A stretch of 64,000 nucleotides of DNA from Lumbricus rubellus (GCA_945859605.1 OX243820.1:25703577-25767576); one strand, 5' to 3'. Counted from the stretch's first letter, positions 44,196 to 54,629 are shown. Notes: generated from the sequence alone by a model not told the origin. Program-made: numbers and translations.

Positions 44196-45201
44196 TGTCG
44201 TATCCCGTGTAAAAGGGCACTTTATTATCCTAGTGGTTAATCGGTTGGGTTTAACTTACTCAAGAAATTCTTCCAAATTCAACGAACTCCCAGTTCTTAT
44301 GAAATATATATAATATAAAGTTATTCAATATCATTCATATGCACAAACAAATAACAATCCTATTTACCTAGTGTGGCGAGTTACTTAGGAAATATTATAT
44401 TTGCGCTTATCTGTCGAGTTGTATGAAACTCGAATGTCTTCAGCTCTCTCCGTCGTCCGATTCTTCGCAGTCAAGAATGTTGATCAGACGGTTGAATATG
44501 CAGTCATGGAAGTGACCACACCAAACGTCTTACTCGTATCTTGCCGTGAATCAGTTGCACACGAGATGAATCATCGCATTCACCTCACAGCTCTTCTCCA
44601 GTTGACCAAACGTCCTTCGTACTTCACACGCCGATCAGCTGTTCGCTTGCCGATTCAAATTACACGACTCTTCAGTCTGTTGCCTAAGAGTTCGTCTTCT
44701 TCGCAAGTGTCTCACACTTCACACGATGATTATTATGCACTAACGCAAATTTCTCATTTAAATTGCGTTGCACTTAATGCACAATACTTTGAACTATCGG
44801 TTGATCGTCCGAACAGTTCAATTACCTTCGTCTCTACTCTGAAAATCACAACTTTGGATTGATCACCGCAGCGAAACAACCACCATTTCCAGATATACCT
44901 GTAGAGAGTCAAAAACTTAACGTCCACTTCGCTGACGTCATTTTTAACTCGTCACGTCATTCGCTTCCAGTTTGCACCAATCACGAATAGGATTAGCGTC
45001 CTTTGTTGTCATGGTAATCTTGACCACTCGTTATTACGCTTAGCTGCAGTCATTGGTTTTATGTATTAATATTTTATATGTTGCCACACATATTACCTAA
45101 ACTCGCCAATTAAATTGCCTAGCTTAACTTCTACCTATAATTAATAATTATACATGCATAGCAAGTGTTTAATTTGATCATCATTTAATATAACCACGAC
45201 A
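44196..45201 (-). repeat. LTR, 3' relative to element
   Basis: 1006 bp, TG...CA bounded on the plus strand, same composition as 49825-50830. It carries a TATATATAA-type box and AATAAA in the same relative places as the other LTR. Confidence 0.97.
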
Positions 45202-45204
45202 AAT

Positions 45205-45217
45205 ACCCTTTCTTCAA
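45205..45217 (-). promoter_or_regulatory. Polypurine tract
   Basis: The minus strand reads GAAGAAAGGG then TATT directly before the 3' LTR. This is the expected position of the plus-strand DNA primer. Confidence 0.75.
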
Positions 45218-45364
45218 AAGTCTGTACACAGGCTTTATCAACTTATCTAATTATCAAATTACAATAACTGCTTATGCCTATGCTTATACTACTTTACACA
45301 ACATCACAACCTAACACAACTACTTCTTATCTACCTATAGTATCACCATTGATTTACTTAAATC
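45218..45364 (-). other. Element 3' untranslated segment
   Basis: Short non-coding stretch between the RNase H stop codon and the polypurine tract. Confidence 0.6.
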
Positions 45365-45991
45365 TTAGGTCAATCCTCTACTTAAATAATCGGACATTAC
45401 ATTATTACATCCCTTAATGTAACGTATTGTAAAACAATAATTTTGAAGGGCAAGGCTCCACCTCATGACTCTTGCATTCTTCATCCTCCCTTCCTTCATG
45501 TACTGTAGTCCACAATGGTCAGTCTCGATCACAAACTCTCTTCCACACAAATATCGATCAAATCTACTGATTCCCCACATTATGGCTAAACATTCTCTTT
45601 CCTCAACTGAATATCGCATCTCTCTTTCCAACAGTTTTCTACTCGCATATGCTATCGGATGGTTTATTCCTTCATATTGTTGAATAAGAACACAACCTAT
45701 CCCTTTTCCTGATGCATCTGTCTGTATTATAAATTCTTTCTCCAAGTCTGGTAACCTAAGAATTGGTGTCTTAGCTAGTGCTTCTTTCAACTGCTCAAAA
45801 CTTTCACCTAACTCTTGGTTCCATTCAACATTGTTAGGAGCTAACTTTTTAGTCAAGTCGCTCAACGGTGCCATCAATTCCTTTTGTTTACTCACATATA
45901 AACTCAATATTTCTTCCTCTTCATTCTCACCATCTTTATCGTCATGTACTATTGCCGTTATGCATGCTACTGTTTCTATATCAACTCTCAT
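45365..45991 (-). CDS. Retrotransposon connection/RNase H domain, RT missing
   Basis: A 208-residue frame. From residue about 41 it matches the end of a Ty3/gypsy pol: APLSDLTKK, then WxxELxESFEQLKEAL, PILRLPDLEKEF, then RNase H. The RNase H acidic residues are seen in QTDASGKGIG, VEERECLAI, ETDHCGLQYM and NVMSDYLSRG. No RT palm YxDD motif exists here or upstream. The first 40 residues (acidic, EEEE) do not look like RT, so the ATG may simply be the first after a deletion. It lies 220 bp from the gag-pol stop, and whether it is translated is unclear. Confidence 0.85.
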   Translation of the reverse strand: MRVDIETVACITAIVHDDKDGENEEEEILSLYVSKQKELMAPLSDLTKKLAPNNVEWNQELGESFEQLKEALAKTPILRLPDLEKEFIIQTDASGKGIGCVLIQQYEGINHPIAYASRKLLEREMRYSVEERECLAIMWGISRFDRYLCGREFVIETDHCGLQYMKEGRMKNARVMRWSLALQNYCFTIRYIKGCNNVMSDYLSRGLT

Positions 45992-46211
45992 TAAATAAAA
46001 CTCATCTACTTAATCAATACTGTTTTTTTATTATAGATTGATGATTCACTCTCCTCATTGCGCGGAATTAATTTTCATTTCACTTCTTAGCTACTCATAA
46101 ATTTCACAACTGTTTAATTAAACAACTCAACTTAACTTAAACTCAACTTTTATTTATTTACAATCCTCTTAACTATCCATCCTACCTACATAAACACTTA
46201 TCAACTCACCT
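45992..46211 (-). other. Non-coding junction replacing RT
   Basis: AT-rich stretch with stops in all useful frames, between the gag-protease-integrase frame and RNase H. In a complete Gmr1-type element the integrase core and RT would be encoded around here. It marks the internal deletion scar. Confidence 0.7.
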
Positions 46212-49200
46212 TTACACCCATTCTTCTCTTGTTTTGACCACTCGTCTGGTCCACACATGAGTTCCCTGTTTTACTTCTGGCTTTCTTATCGTATTCAATG
46301 TACTACCATTTCGGATCTCTGAATCTTTATTATTCATTTCTTCGCCTATTCGTCTATTCAGATCTCCATAAGTCTTCCATCTGATTCCTTTCAGTGACTC
46401 ATTTTCTCTCCTATAATAGTTATCACTATTCTCTTCTTTGTTTACAACAACTTCAGGATATGACCTCTTTCTGTCATTCCATGTTCTATTTCTCCACTTA
46501 TTCTCATCATGTTGCACTCCACCAGTATCTCTCTGTTTCCTTACAGATTCATTACCATAGATCTCTTTACACCATGGTTTATTCTCATAACGCCTTCCCA
46601 TAGTTTCAACTATGTTACTATCATCTCTGTTTCTCCAATTCAATCTATTAGACCTATCACTGTCTATTCCATTGTTCCTATTACACTCTCTCGACTTATA
46701 TCGATAATTTCTTCTATTATCATTGTTTACATTCCTCTCGTTCCAACTCACATTTCTCCTGATCACTTCATTATCATCTGTGTCACTTCTATGCATCCAT
46801 CCATTTTGTCTCTTAGACTGGACCTTATATCTCCTGTAATTATTTTCTTGATTCTTCCAATCAATAAACTGTTTCCTATATATCTTCTTACTCTCATCAA
46901 CATCACTCGACTCACATCGATCTCTTGTGATCATGTATTTAGCTCGAGTCTCAACCAATTTAAACGGCTCACGTTTGAAATTCCTTTTCACTCTTTTGTC
47001 CACCGACTCTCGGCATATGTCACAACTCAGGACATACTTTCTAATATCTGGTCCTATCCATGGCCAATAAAATTCATTCACAATTTTATCAAAGGTCTTC
47101 TTCATACCCAGATGTGCTGACAATAGCGAGTTATGGGCCACGGCTAACACTTTATTTCTAAGTTCCTTCGGGACCATTAACTGCCATTTCGCATCATCTT
47201 TCGATATTTCTTTGAACCTTCTATACAATAATCCGTTCTTTTTCACATAAAGAACTTTTTCTGTTACACTGTCATCACCACTCCAATCAATTGCTTTATC
47301 CCAAAACTTCTTCAAAGTCTCATCTTTGCTTTGTAACTCTTTAATTTCTTTTGTTGATACATTTAAATCCGGCATCTCAGTAACTTTCAACTGTTTGTAT
47401 TTTGTTACTTTCTTTGATTCCGCTCTGGTTTCAACTGCTGCTGTCGTTTGGCACACATCATCATTCTCGATGACGTCATCCGTTACATCATCATTTAATT
47501 CACTTGTGATTTCACTCGCAAAATGAACTTTCTTTTTGTCACTGTGTCCTTGTGACTCAACACTTAAAGATTTCTGAATCTTTTTCAATCTATCCTCTCT
47601 ATTCTCGTTATCATCTGTATCACTCCGATCACAGTTTATCATGTTATCTGTAGTTTCTTTCACTACCAGATATTTTAGTCCCTTCATCCTACCGATAATT
47701 ACTGGTTTCACCGGTTCTTCCATCACCATTGCTTCAACGTTTCCTGTAAAATACTCACTTTCAATATTAACCTTTGCTGTCGGAAAATTTCTCAATGTCC
47801 CATCGATTAATATGCATTGGGCTTCTCTTCCTGTGAAATCAACATCATTTACCAGTGATCTCTTGACAATACATGTGCTTGACCCAGAGTCATATAGACA
47901 ACTGGCATTCACACCGTTCACCTTTAGCTGACCTTCATTTTTATTCTCAAGGTCATCGCCATCATCTCTCCGATCAGTAACCATTGTACTTGCTGCCAAC
48001 TGTATCGGTAATTCCTTCTTACGTTCTTCCTCTTTTTCAACTTCATTTAGTTTCAACTCTTCATTTGCTTGCGCTATCTTGTACGCCCTATTCTCATATA
48101 CTTGTATAGCCGCCGCAGTATGTTTAACAACTCCTTTTTGTTTGTGTGAACAATCATATGACTTGTGTCCGGTTCGGCCACATGAGAAACAAGTTATCTT
48201 ATGTTCAGCCGCCTGTTCTCTTTCTCTACTAAATCCTCTATTCATACTTCCATTATGATTCGTCTCCCTGTTCTGTTTCATGTCTCCTCGTCCTCTATTT
48301 ATGTTTCCATTAAACCTCTCTCTTGATTTATCGTCGAACGGTTTCACATTCGGCCTTTCGTTACTGAATTTCACTGGAGGCCTTAGATTACTTTCTGTGT
48401 ATTTATATCCGTGCGCCTCGATATAAGACTCGGCACAGTTCAAGGTGTCCTCTAGACTCATTTTGCCTCTTTCTTTGAGGAACATCTTAAGTTCATTGCT
48501 ACACGTAAGGTAGAACTGATCTCTTAATAATAAGTTCTCCATTCCTTCGTAGGTTTTCTCGAATCCAGCTTGAAGTAGCCACTGCTGCATATATCTCCTC
48601 AACCTATGCACAAAATCTGTAGGTGTTTCACCTGACTCCATTTTACTCATCTTAAACTTGTTACGATATCCACCCTCTGTTAATTGAAACCTTTTTAACA
48701 GATGTCTTTTCAAACACTCGTAATCTTGTGTCTCCTCAGATGACATTCTTTGATACACCTCTAACGCTTTTCCTTCAAGATGCTTGGCTAGCATCAGAGA
48801 CCAATTTTCTGTTGCTATCTCGTATGCCGTGCATGTCCTTTCAAACCTTAATAAATATGCATCCAAGCAATCTTTATTCTCATTGAATACAGGGAATTTT
48901 ATATCTTTCATTCCTCTGTTATGGTTACTGTTTCCTTGATATGAACCATCACCAACCATTGTGAATGTGGCTTCACCACGATTCTGATTATTTCTAACAT
49001 CAATTTCTCTCATCCTCAATTCACACTCAAGCTTTTTGACTTCAAGATCCATATCTCTCCTAGCTTGACATTCGGCCGCTTCACGAACTAATCGCGCCTC
49101 ATTCGCCTCTCTTTCAAGTCTGGCATCATTCGCCTCTCTTTCAAGTCTGGCCTCATTCGCACGACTTTCCCGTTCCAGTCTGGCGTCATTCGCCTCTCTT

Positions 49201-49484
49201 TCAATTCTTGCATTATTCGCTTGATTTTCTCGTTCAAGCCTAGCATCAGCTATTTTTGCTAACTCTAATTCTTGTGCTCTGGCTGCTGCTGCTTCTTCTC
49301 GTGTTCTGGCTTCTTTAATTTCTGCAGCCGCGGCTTCATCTTTAAGCCTTCGATCTTCTCGGTCACGCAGTCTGTCGTCTCTTGCTTCCTGCTGTCTATC
49401 ACGCACAAACGTCTTCAACTCATCACCATCCATCCCCATCTCTTTAGCGAGTTTAACCCACTGTTCATGTTCTCCAAGTGACAT
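46212..49484 (-). CDS. Gag-protease-integrase(zinc) polyprotein, 1090 residues
   Basis: Uninterrupted frame. Residues about 28-165 form a charged coiled coil with repeated EREANDARLE units. Residues about 193-360 are a capsid region resembling the SCAN fold (RRYMQQWLL, MENLLLRDQF, ELKMFLKERG, SLEDTLNCAE). The SCAN domain is known to derive from Gmr1-type Gag. A CCHC zinc knuckle lies at 432-445 (C432, C435, H440, C445). An aspartic protease DSG lies at 532-534, with VIIGRMKGL near 595-603. The integrase zinc-binding HHCC is H784, H791, C821, C824. After about 842 the catalytic D,D,E core is absent, replaced by an Asn/Arg/Asp-rich tail to 1090. It can probably assemble particles but not reverse-transcribe or integrate alone. 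Confidence 0.92.
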   Translation of the reverse strand: MSLGEHEQWVKLAKEMGMDGDELKTFVRDRQQEARDDRLRDREDRRLKDEAAAAEIKEARTREEAAAARAQELELAKIADARLERENQANNARIEREANDARLERESRANEARLEREANDARLEREANEARLVREAAECQARRDMDLEVKKLECELRMREIDVRNNQNRGEATFTMVGDGSYQGNSNHNRGMKDIKFPVFNENKDCLDAYLLRFERTCTAYEIATENWSLMLAKHLEGKALEVYQRMSSEETQDYECLKRHLLKRFQLTEGGYRNKFKMSKMESGETPTDFVHRLRRYMQQWLLQAGFEKTYEGMENLLLRDQFYLTCSNELKMFLKERGKMSLEDTLNCAESYIEAHGYKYTESNLRPPVKFSNERPNVKPFDDKSRERFNGNINRGRGDMKQNRETNHNGSMNRGFSREREQAAEHKITCFSCGRTGHKSYDCSHKQKGVVKHTAAAIQVYENRAYKIAQANEELKLNEVEKEEERKKELPIQLAASTMVTDRRDDGDDLENKNEGQLKVNGVNASCLYDSGSSTCIVKRSLVNDVDFTGREAQCILIDGTLRNFPTAKVNIESEYFTGNVEAMVMEEPVKPVIIGRMKGLKYLVVKETTDNMINCDRSDTDDNENREDRLKKIQKSLSVESQGHSDKKKVHFASEITSELNDDVTDDVIENDDVCQTTAAVETRAESKKVTKYKQLKVTEMPDLNVSTKEIKELQSKDETLKKFWDKAIDWSGDDSVTEKVLYVKKNGLLYRRFKEISKDDAKWQLMVPKELRNKVLAVAHNSLLSAHLGMKKTFDKIVNEFYWPWIGPDIRKYVLSCDICRESVDKRVKRNFKREPFKLVETRAKYMITRDRCESSDVDESKKIYRKQFIDWKNQENNYRRYKVQSKRQNGWMHRSDTDDNEVIRRNVSWNERNVNNDNRRNYRYKSRECNRNNGIDSDRSNRLNWRNRDDSNIVETMGRRYENKPWCKEIYGNESVRKQRDTGGVQHDENKWRNRTWNDRKRSYPEVVVNKEENSDNYYRRENESLKGIRWKTYGDLNRRIGEEMNNKDSEIRNGSTLNTIRKPEVKQGTHVWTRRVVKTREEWV

Positions 49485-49802
49485 GGTCTACTTCCTTGTT
49501 TACTTATTTAACAAGTATTTCAAATAGCTTTCGCTATATAAGAATTAAATTCTTCAAAAGATAATCTTAAAATAAGATTAAGAAAATGTCTCCTTTTGAG
49601 ATGCGTACTCTATGGTTACGCGAGGTTAATCGTATGCTTGACCTTAACCTTTACTAAACAATTCGCATCGAGTAAACGCTTATTAATAAAGTCGTTCTTT
49701 CGCGATCGCAACAGCGATAACTTTTAAATTATACATTTTCAATACTTGAGATTAATGTTCGTTGATATTTCGAGTGTTAGTTAAAAATCCAGTTTTAATA
49801 TT
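49485..49802 (-). other. Element 5' untranslated leader
   Basis: Leader between the primer binding site and the Gag start codon, about 320 bp, without a long frame. Confidence 0.7.
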
Positions 49803-49820
49803 CCGGAACGTAGGACCCCA
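49803..49820 (-). promoter_or_regulatory. Candidate primer binding site
   Basis: Four bases (ACTA) inside the 5' LTR, the minus strand reads TGGGGTCCTACGTTCCGG. It starts with TGG, as the complement of a tRNA CCA end should. The matching tRNA was not identified. Confidence 0.6.
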
Positions 49821-49824
49821 TAGT

Positions 49825-50830
49825 TGTCGTATCCCGTGTAAAAGGGCACTTTATTATCCTAGTGGTTAATCGGTTGGGTTTAACTTACTCAAGAAATTCT
49901 TCCAAATTCAACGAACTCCCAGTTCTTATGAAATATATATAATATAAAGTTATTCAATATCATTCATATGCACAAACAAATAACAATCCTATTTACCTAG
50001 TGTGGCGAGTTACTTAGGAAATATTATATTTGCGCTTATCTGTCGAGTTGTATGAAACTCGAATGTCTTCAGCTCTCTCCGTCGTCCGATTCTTCGCAGT
50101 CAAGAATGTTGATCAGACGGTTGAATATGCAGTCATGGAAGTGACCACACCAAACGTCTTACTCGTATCTTGCCGTGAATCAGTTGCACACGAGATGAAT
50201 CATCGCATTCACCTCACAGCTCTTCTCCAGTTGACCAAACGTCCTTCGTACTTCACACGCCGATCAGCTGTTCGCTTGCCGATTCAAATTACACGACTCT
50301 TCAGTCTGTTGCCTAAGAGTTCGTCTTCTTCGCAAGTGTCTCACACTTCACACGATGATTATTATGCACTAACGCAAATTTCTCATTTAAATTGCGTTGC
50401 ACTTAATGCACAATACTTTGAACTATCGGTTGATCGTCCGAACAGTTCAATTACCTTCGTCTCTACTCTGAAAATCACAACTTTGGATTGATCACCGCAG
50501 CGAAACAACCACCATTTCCAGATATACCTGTAGAGAGTCAAAAACTTAACGTCCACTTCGCTGACGTCATTTTTAACTCGTCACGTCATTCGCTTCCAGT
50601 TTGCACCAATCACGAATAGGATTAGCGTCCTTTGTTGTCATGGTAATCTTGACCACTCGTTATTACGCTTAGCTGCAGTCATTGGTTTTATGTATTAATA
50701 TTTTATATGTTGCCACACATATTACCTAAACTCGCCAATTAAATTGCCTAGCTTAACTTCTACCTATAATTAATAATTATACATGCATAGCAAGTGTTTA
50801 ATTTGATAATCATTTAATATAACCACGACA
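49825..50830 (-). repeat. LTR, 5' relative to element
   Basis: 1006 bp, one mismatch against the other LTR. On the minus strand a TATATTATATATATT box (49934-49948) lies about 80 bases before AATAAA (49850-49855), and the LTR ends 25 bases later. R and U5 would therefore be very short. A 153-codon antisense frame (50030-50491) is present in both LTRs. Confidence 0.97.
49850..49948 (-). promoter_or_regulatory. LTR TATA box and polyadenylation signal
   Basis: TATA-type box at 49934-49948 and AATAAA at 49850-49855, both on the coding strand of the element. The same pair sits at 44305-44319 and 44221-44226 in the other LTR. Confidence 0.6.
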
Positions 50831-50835
50831 ATATA

Positions 50836-51260
50836 CAATGAAAAACTGTCAACTCTGATCGAGCGCAAAGTTCAAGTTATATAGTTTCAGCATGATCAGT
50901 TGTTATGATGTTATAACTGAAACCTTCGTTTGGTTTCGACACGTGCGAATTGCATTAATGAAACTTAAGTCTCTGTTTATAAATTGGCTAAATTAGGGAC
51001 CTTGTTTCGAAAAGAAATATCTTAACGAGAACTCCACATTATAAATGTATGATCGAGTGTGAAGATAAACAGTCACAAGCGTAAGCCTAGATCCACAAAG
51101 ACCATGGCACGCGGAAAAGTAGGCCTAGTGTAAATCTTTAAATTAAATCACCACTAGTCTTTACGAAAAATGTGCCACTGTCGATCTAATTTAGCCTCCA
51201 CCAGTGACGTTTGAGTGAGATGTATTATAAGTTTTCACAAGTAGATCGAAGCATCATGTA
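50836..51260. other. No gene recognised
   Basis: Anonymous flank of the LTR element. Confidence 0.5.
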
Positions 51261-51571
51261 CAGGGGCGTAGCGACCGCCCTCCGTACCCTCCGACCGGAG
51301 GGGCCCCCGAAAGGAAGGGGCCCCTAAAGTGGTCAAAATATCAAAGGTTTGATTGACATTTTATTGAAGCTATTGCCCAATCCATGTGGGTTTTACTGAC
51401 AAAACCGTGAAGTAAATACGGAATACATGTTAACTGTAGGTCTATGTAGCTTGAAATAAGAACCCTGTATATTGCATAAAGTAAATACAGCATTCCAGTG
51501 TCTGCATTGTAAGGGCCCCGCCGCCCCGGACATGTTCGGAGGGGGCCACGTTCTTTGTTGCTACGGCCCTG
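51261..51571. mobile_element. hAT MITE, CAGGGGCGTAGC ends
   Basis: A 311-bp element with ends CAGGGGCGTAGC and GCTACGGCCCTG. Perfect 8-bp duplications ATCATGTA lie at 51253-51260 and 51572-51579. It has G/C-rich subterminal segments (GGAGGGGCCCCC) and is non-coding. Confidence 0.95.
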
Positions 51572-51836
51572 ATCATGTACGAGGCCACGTTGGTTTTTAG
51601 ATCTAGCAGACATTAATGTATTTGCAACTGCAACACGCTTCTTCATCATCTATCGTGTAGCCTATACACTGTATAGACTAGGCCAAAGCCACACACCGTA
51701 TAATCCTCATGTCGGACCCAAACAAGGCAAATGAAAACAGACGAAGACGATGATTTTTCCAGTGAATCTCTGCCACTCCGGACAACGATTTATCCTCGCA
51801 AACGATGCTAATAACGAGGTTCCCGCAAGAGTAGGC

Positions 51837-51867
<31 letters not shown>

Positions 51868-52538
51868 ATATATACTAAGCGCGCATGCATGAAAGTAAAC
51901 AGTGGCATTTGTCACCCTGAAGGATCGGCTAATAATTCGTCTGAATTGAAATATCTTCAGTGGTCGTTATTATTGTCGTCAGCTTATTAAGTTCAGCAGC
52001 ATGCAGCAGCTGTTGAAATAATTGCTAATTATTCCGGACGTCATGGCTTGAAATCTTCAGGTGCTCATCAATGCCCTCAACGCTCCAATCAACTGTCATG
52101 CCTCTCACCTGCCTCTTCATGCACTTTGCCAGAATCTTTCTTCACTGTCCTACGTGTAATCGTGTATATGGGGCCACATTTAAAGAGACTATAATGGGCT
52201 ATGAGCTTCATGCATGTGTGTGTAAGTGTGCGTGCGTGTGTGTGTGTATGTAGGTGTGTGTATGTAGGTGTGTGTGTGTGTGAGTGTGTGTGTGCAGTGT
52301 TGTACACGAATCCCATCCAGTCGTTTAATTAATTGCTAATTGCGGGACCATCTCACTTAAACTCTTCCGATGTTAATTGATCGAGGGTTGCAATGGAGTT
52401 GAGGTTGAAGTCAACCCTCGTGGCTCCTCGTCGACCTCTTGACATCATCGCTCTATAATAATAGAAGTGCTCGCTCTGCTACGACTACACGCCAAGATAT
52501 TCATCGTACGCACCTTGATATATCATATACATGTGTAT
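51572..52538. other. No gene; (TA)n and (GT)n repeats
   Basis: TA run at 51836-51860 and GT-rich tract at 52214-52294. Otherwise anonymous. Confidence 0.65.
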
Positions 52539-52650
52539 TGTGTATGTATGTATGTATGTATGTATGTATGTATGTATGTATGTATGTATGTATGTATGTA
52601 TGTATGTATGTATGTATGTATGTATGTATGTATGTATGTATGTATGTATG

Positions 52651-52681
<31 letters not shown>

Positions 52682-52800
52682 TATGTATGTATGTTTATTG
52701 TACGTACTATGCATAGGTCTATCTTTTATATATATATATATTAATGCATGTAAACCTATATATATATATAGGCTATATGTATATATATATGTCTTGTGTA
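52539..52800. repeat. (TATG)n microsatellite and TA runs
   Basis: About 145 bp of perfect ATGT repeat (52541-52679) followed by TA runs at 52727-52790. The Met/Tyr/Val/Cys and His/Thr/Tyr/Ile open frames are artefacts. Confidence 0.97.
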
Positions 52801-53082
52801 TGCGCTTTGGTCTGGATAATTAGAGCCAACTTTAGAGAATGGTTCATTCGGGTTTTTCCCTTGAAGTTCTCATAGTTCACGACGGTCAGCGGTTGACATT
52901 GAATGGTGACATTCCAGAGAAGGAGGCAGCTGTCTCCTCCTCCTCCTCCTCATCCTCCTGCTGCCTCAATGCCTCATGGGTCCCGAGTTGAATTAAGGGA
53001 CGGGCCGATGCTGGACAGGCCGGCGCCGTTGATTGGCTTCATTTGGATTTCGGTGGTTGGGTCAATTGCCGATGACTCAGTC
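52801..53082. other. No gene recognised
   Basis: Short CTC-rich run at 52934-52955. A frame from 52903 runs into the GAT array and is compositional beyond residue 60. Confidence 0.5.
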
Positions 53083-53103
53083 GACGACGACGACGACGAT
53101 GAC

Positions 53104-53135
<32 letters not shown>

Positions 53136-53152
53136 CGATGATGACGATGATA
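53083..53152. repeat. (GAC/GAT)n microsatellite
   Basis: About 70 bp of GAC then GAT triplets. Confidence 0.95.
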
Positions 53153-53159
53153 ATACTGT

Positions 53160-53375
53160 CTTTTCTTTAATCAAACGCCTGCAAGACGCACTGCGCTTTA
53201 CATTTACAAGTTATGCAGTAATCTTAATTAAACTTAACTACCAACTGAGCAGACAGCTTTGCAATTACAATGGCGCTAATAGCAGCCTACAAATCAAATC
53301 CGCCCAACGAGGGCTCGAACCTGCTACCTCTCACACTCTTGGCCAGCGTGTTATCCATTACTCTACCGGGTGATG
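53160..53375 (-). mobile_element. Second tRNA-derived SINE family, minus strand
   Basis: On the minus strand an A box region GGTAGAGTAATGGATAACAC (about 53350-53369) and a B box GGTTCGAGCCC (53311-53321) are spaced as in a tRNA. The following sequence ends in AT-rich DNA. Its body differs from the main SINE family. It is not a functional tRNA: the acceptor arm does not pair. Confidence 0.65.
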
Positions 53376-53419
53376 GTGGTGATGATGATGGTGGTGGTGA
53401 TGAAGATGAAGATGATGTC

Positions 53420-53452
<33 letters not shown>

Positions 53453-53546
53453 GGTGGTGGTGGTGGTGGTGGTGGTGGTGGTGGTGATGATGACGATGAC
53501 GACGACGATGACGATGATGACGACGATGATAATGATGACTACGATG
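53372..53546. repeat. (GGT/GAT)n compound microsatellite
   Basis: GGT, GAT and GAC triplets in blocks; open frames of poly-Val, poly-Gly, poly-Asp and poly-His are artefacts. Confidence 0.96.
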
Positions 53547-53881
53547 GGCAATCATCGTTCATTAGTATAGTCGTCGGCTATTAGATTAAGACACCAACAC
53601 CGAGCCGGGAGCGCCTCTGATCATCATCTTAAAGAGGCGCTATATAAATTCTTATCGATTGAGTCATTCTCAAACTGAATTGCCAACAAAACATATCCTC
53701 ATGTCGTCTTCTTTGGGTGGGTTTGTTGCTCCATATATTATCATAATGAAGAATATCGTCGCCCCTCCTCCTTTATTGAGGCTTGGGACTGGCACTAACA
53801 GAGTAGACGACGGGCAGTGGACGAGTGGTACAGAACCTTTAGAGAAAGTCTGACCACGCATGCGCCCTAGACGACCGACTA
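53547..53881. other. No gene; SINE/LINE tail at 53605-53655
   Basis: GGGAGCGCCTCTGATC followed by AGAGGCGCTATATAAATTC, an isolated 3' tail of the LINE/SINE type. Positions 53758-53815 share a phrase with 15163 and 61508 (TTGGGACTGGCACTAACAGA-like). Confidence 0.6.
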
Positions 53882-54022
53882 CAGTGTAAGAATTGTGGAA
53901 AAATAACTGGGGGGTTGGACCATTATCCACTTGGAATTGAGGTGTGAAAAACAGGCTTTAACATGGGGCCCTAAGAAAGACTGAGGGGTTGAAACCCCCA
54001 ACCCCCGGCAATTCTCACCCTG
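53882..54022. mobile_element. hAT MITE, CAGTGTAAGAATTG family
   Basis: A 141-bp element with ends CAGTGTAAGAATTG and CAATTCTCACCCTG. Perfect 8-bp duplications ACCGACTA lie at 53874-53881 and 54023-54030. It is an inverted-orientation relative of 21533-21677 and 26173-26318. Confidence 0.96.
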
Positions 54023-54030
54023 ACCGACTA

Positions 54031-54172
54031 TCAAATGTAGATTAAGGACCTATGCGACAACGTATAAGTAGATTATGAATATCAACAACAGGGTCTACGT
54101 ATAGGGCCTAACTGGAAACCTGTTTTGCTGCTAGACAATAATAATTATTATTGTTCTTTCTCAGCGTTCCTC
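54031..54172. other. No gene recognised
   Basis: Short anonymous stretch between the hAT MITE and the piggyBac-like element. Confidence 0.5.
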
Positions 54173-54629
54173 TTAACCCATTAAAGCCCAAGCTTTCCCC
54201 CGATGGCCAATCTTTATGATACTTGGAAATGTGACTAATGATGCTAATGTAAGGTCCAGGGAACATTAATTTATATAATTCAGCTATTGGCCGCTAGATG
54301 GCGAGCTGTTCCCATTTGGGAACAATGGGCACATATGGTACTGTGTTCCCATTTGGGAACACCATGCAAATTCATCACATATGACGTGTTCAATTTGCTG
54401 TTTTTAGTTACTTCACAGTGATTTTTTTATGAACATCACACAGTATGATTTGATTGTGGAAAATAGAGACACAATTGTTGATGTTACCTAGCTATCAGAC
54501 ATCATAATACAGTGAAAATGTTAGAATTGCCATGCCAAAGGTGTTATTCTGCAACTGAACAACATAATTATTGAAACAATCCAACACATTTTACGGTGCC
54601 TACCCATATTAGACTCGAATCTAGATGTA

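Larger units (their letters stand above)
44196..50830 (-). mobile_element. Gmr1-type Ty3/gypsy LTR retrotransposon, internally deleted
   Basis: A 6635-bp element, minus-strand coding, with 1006-bp LTRs (44196-45201 and 49825-50830) differing at one base seen (C45179 against A50808). LTRs begin TG and end CA. The 5-bp duplication ATATA lies at 44191-44195 and 50831-50835. Reading leftwards the order is gag, protease, integrase zinc-binding module, a gap, RNase H. The integrase H2C2 module lying upstream of RNase H is the copia-like order known for Gmr1 elements. The integrase catalytic core and reverse transcriptase are missing. Near-identical LTRs indicate very recent insertion, presumably driven in trans. 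Confidence 0.93.

Noticed and set aside
45465..47931. Plus-strand frames of up to 203 codons within the LTR element
   Set aside because: Antisense shadows of the gag-pol and RNase H frames.
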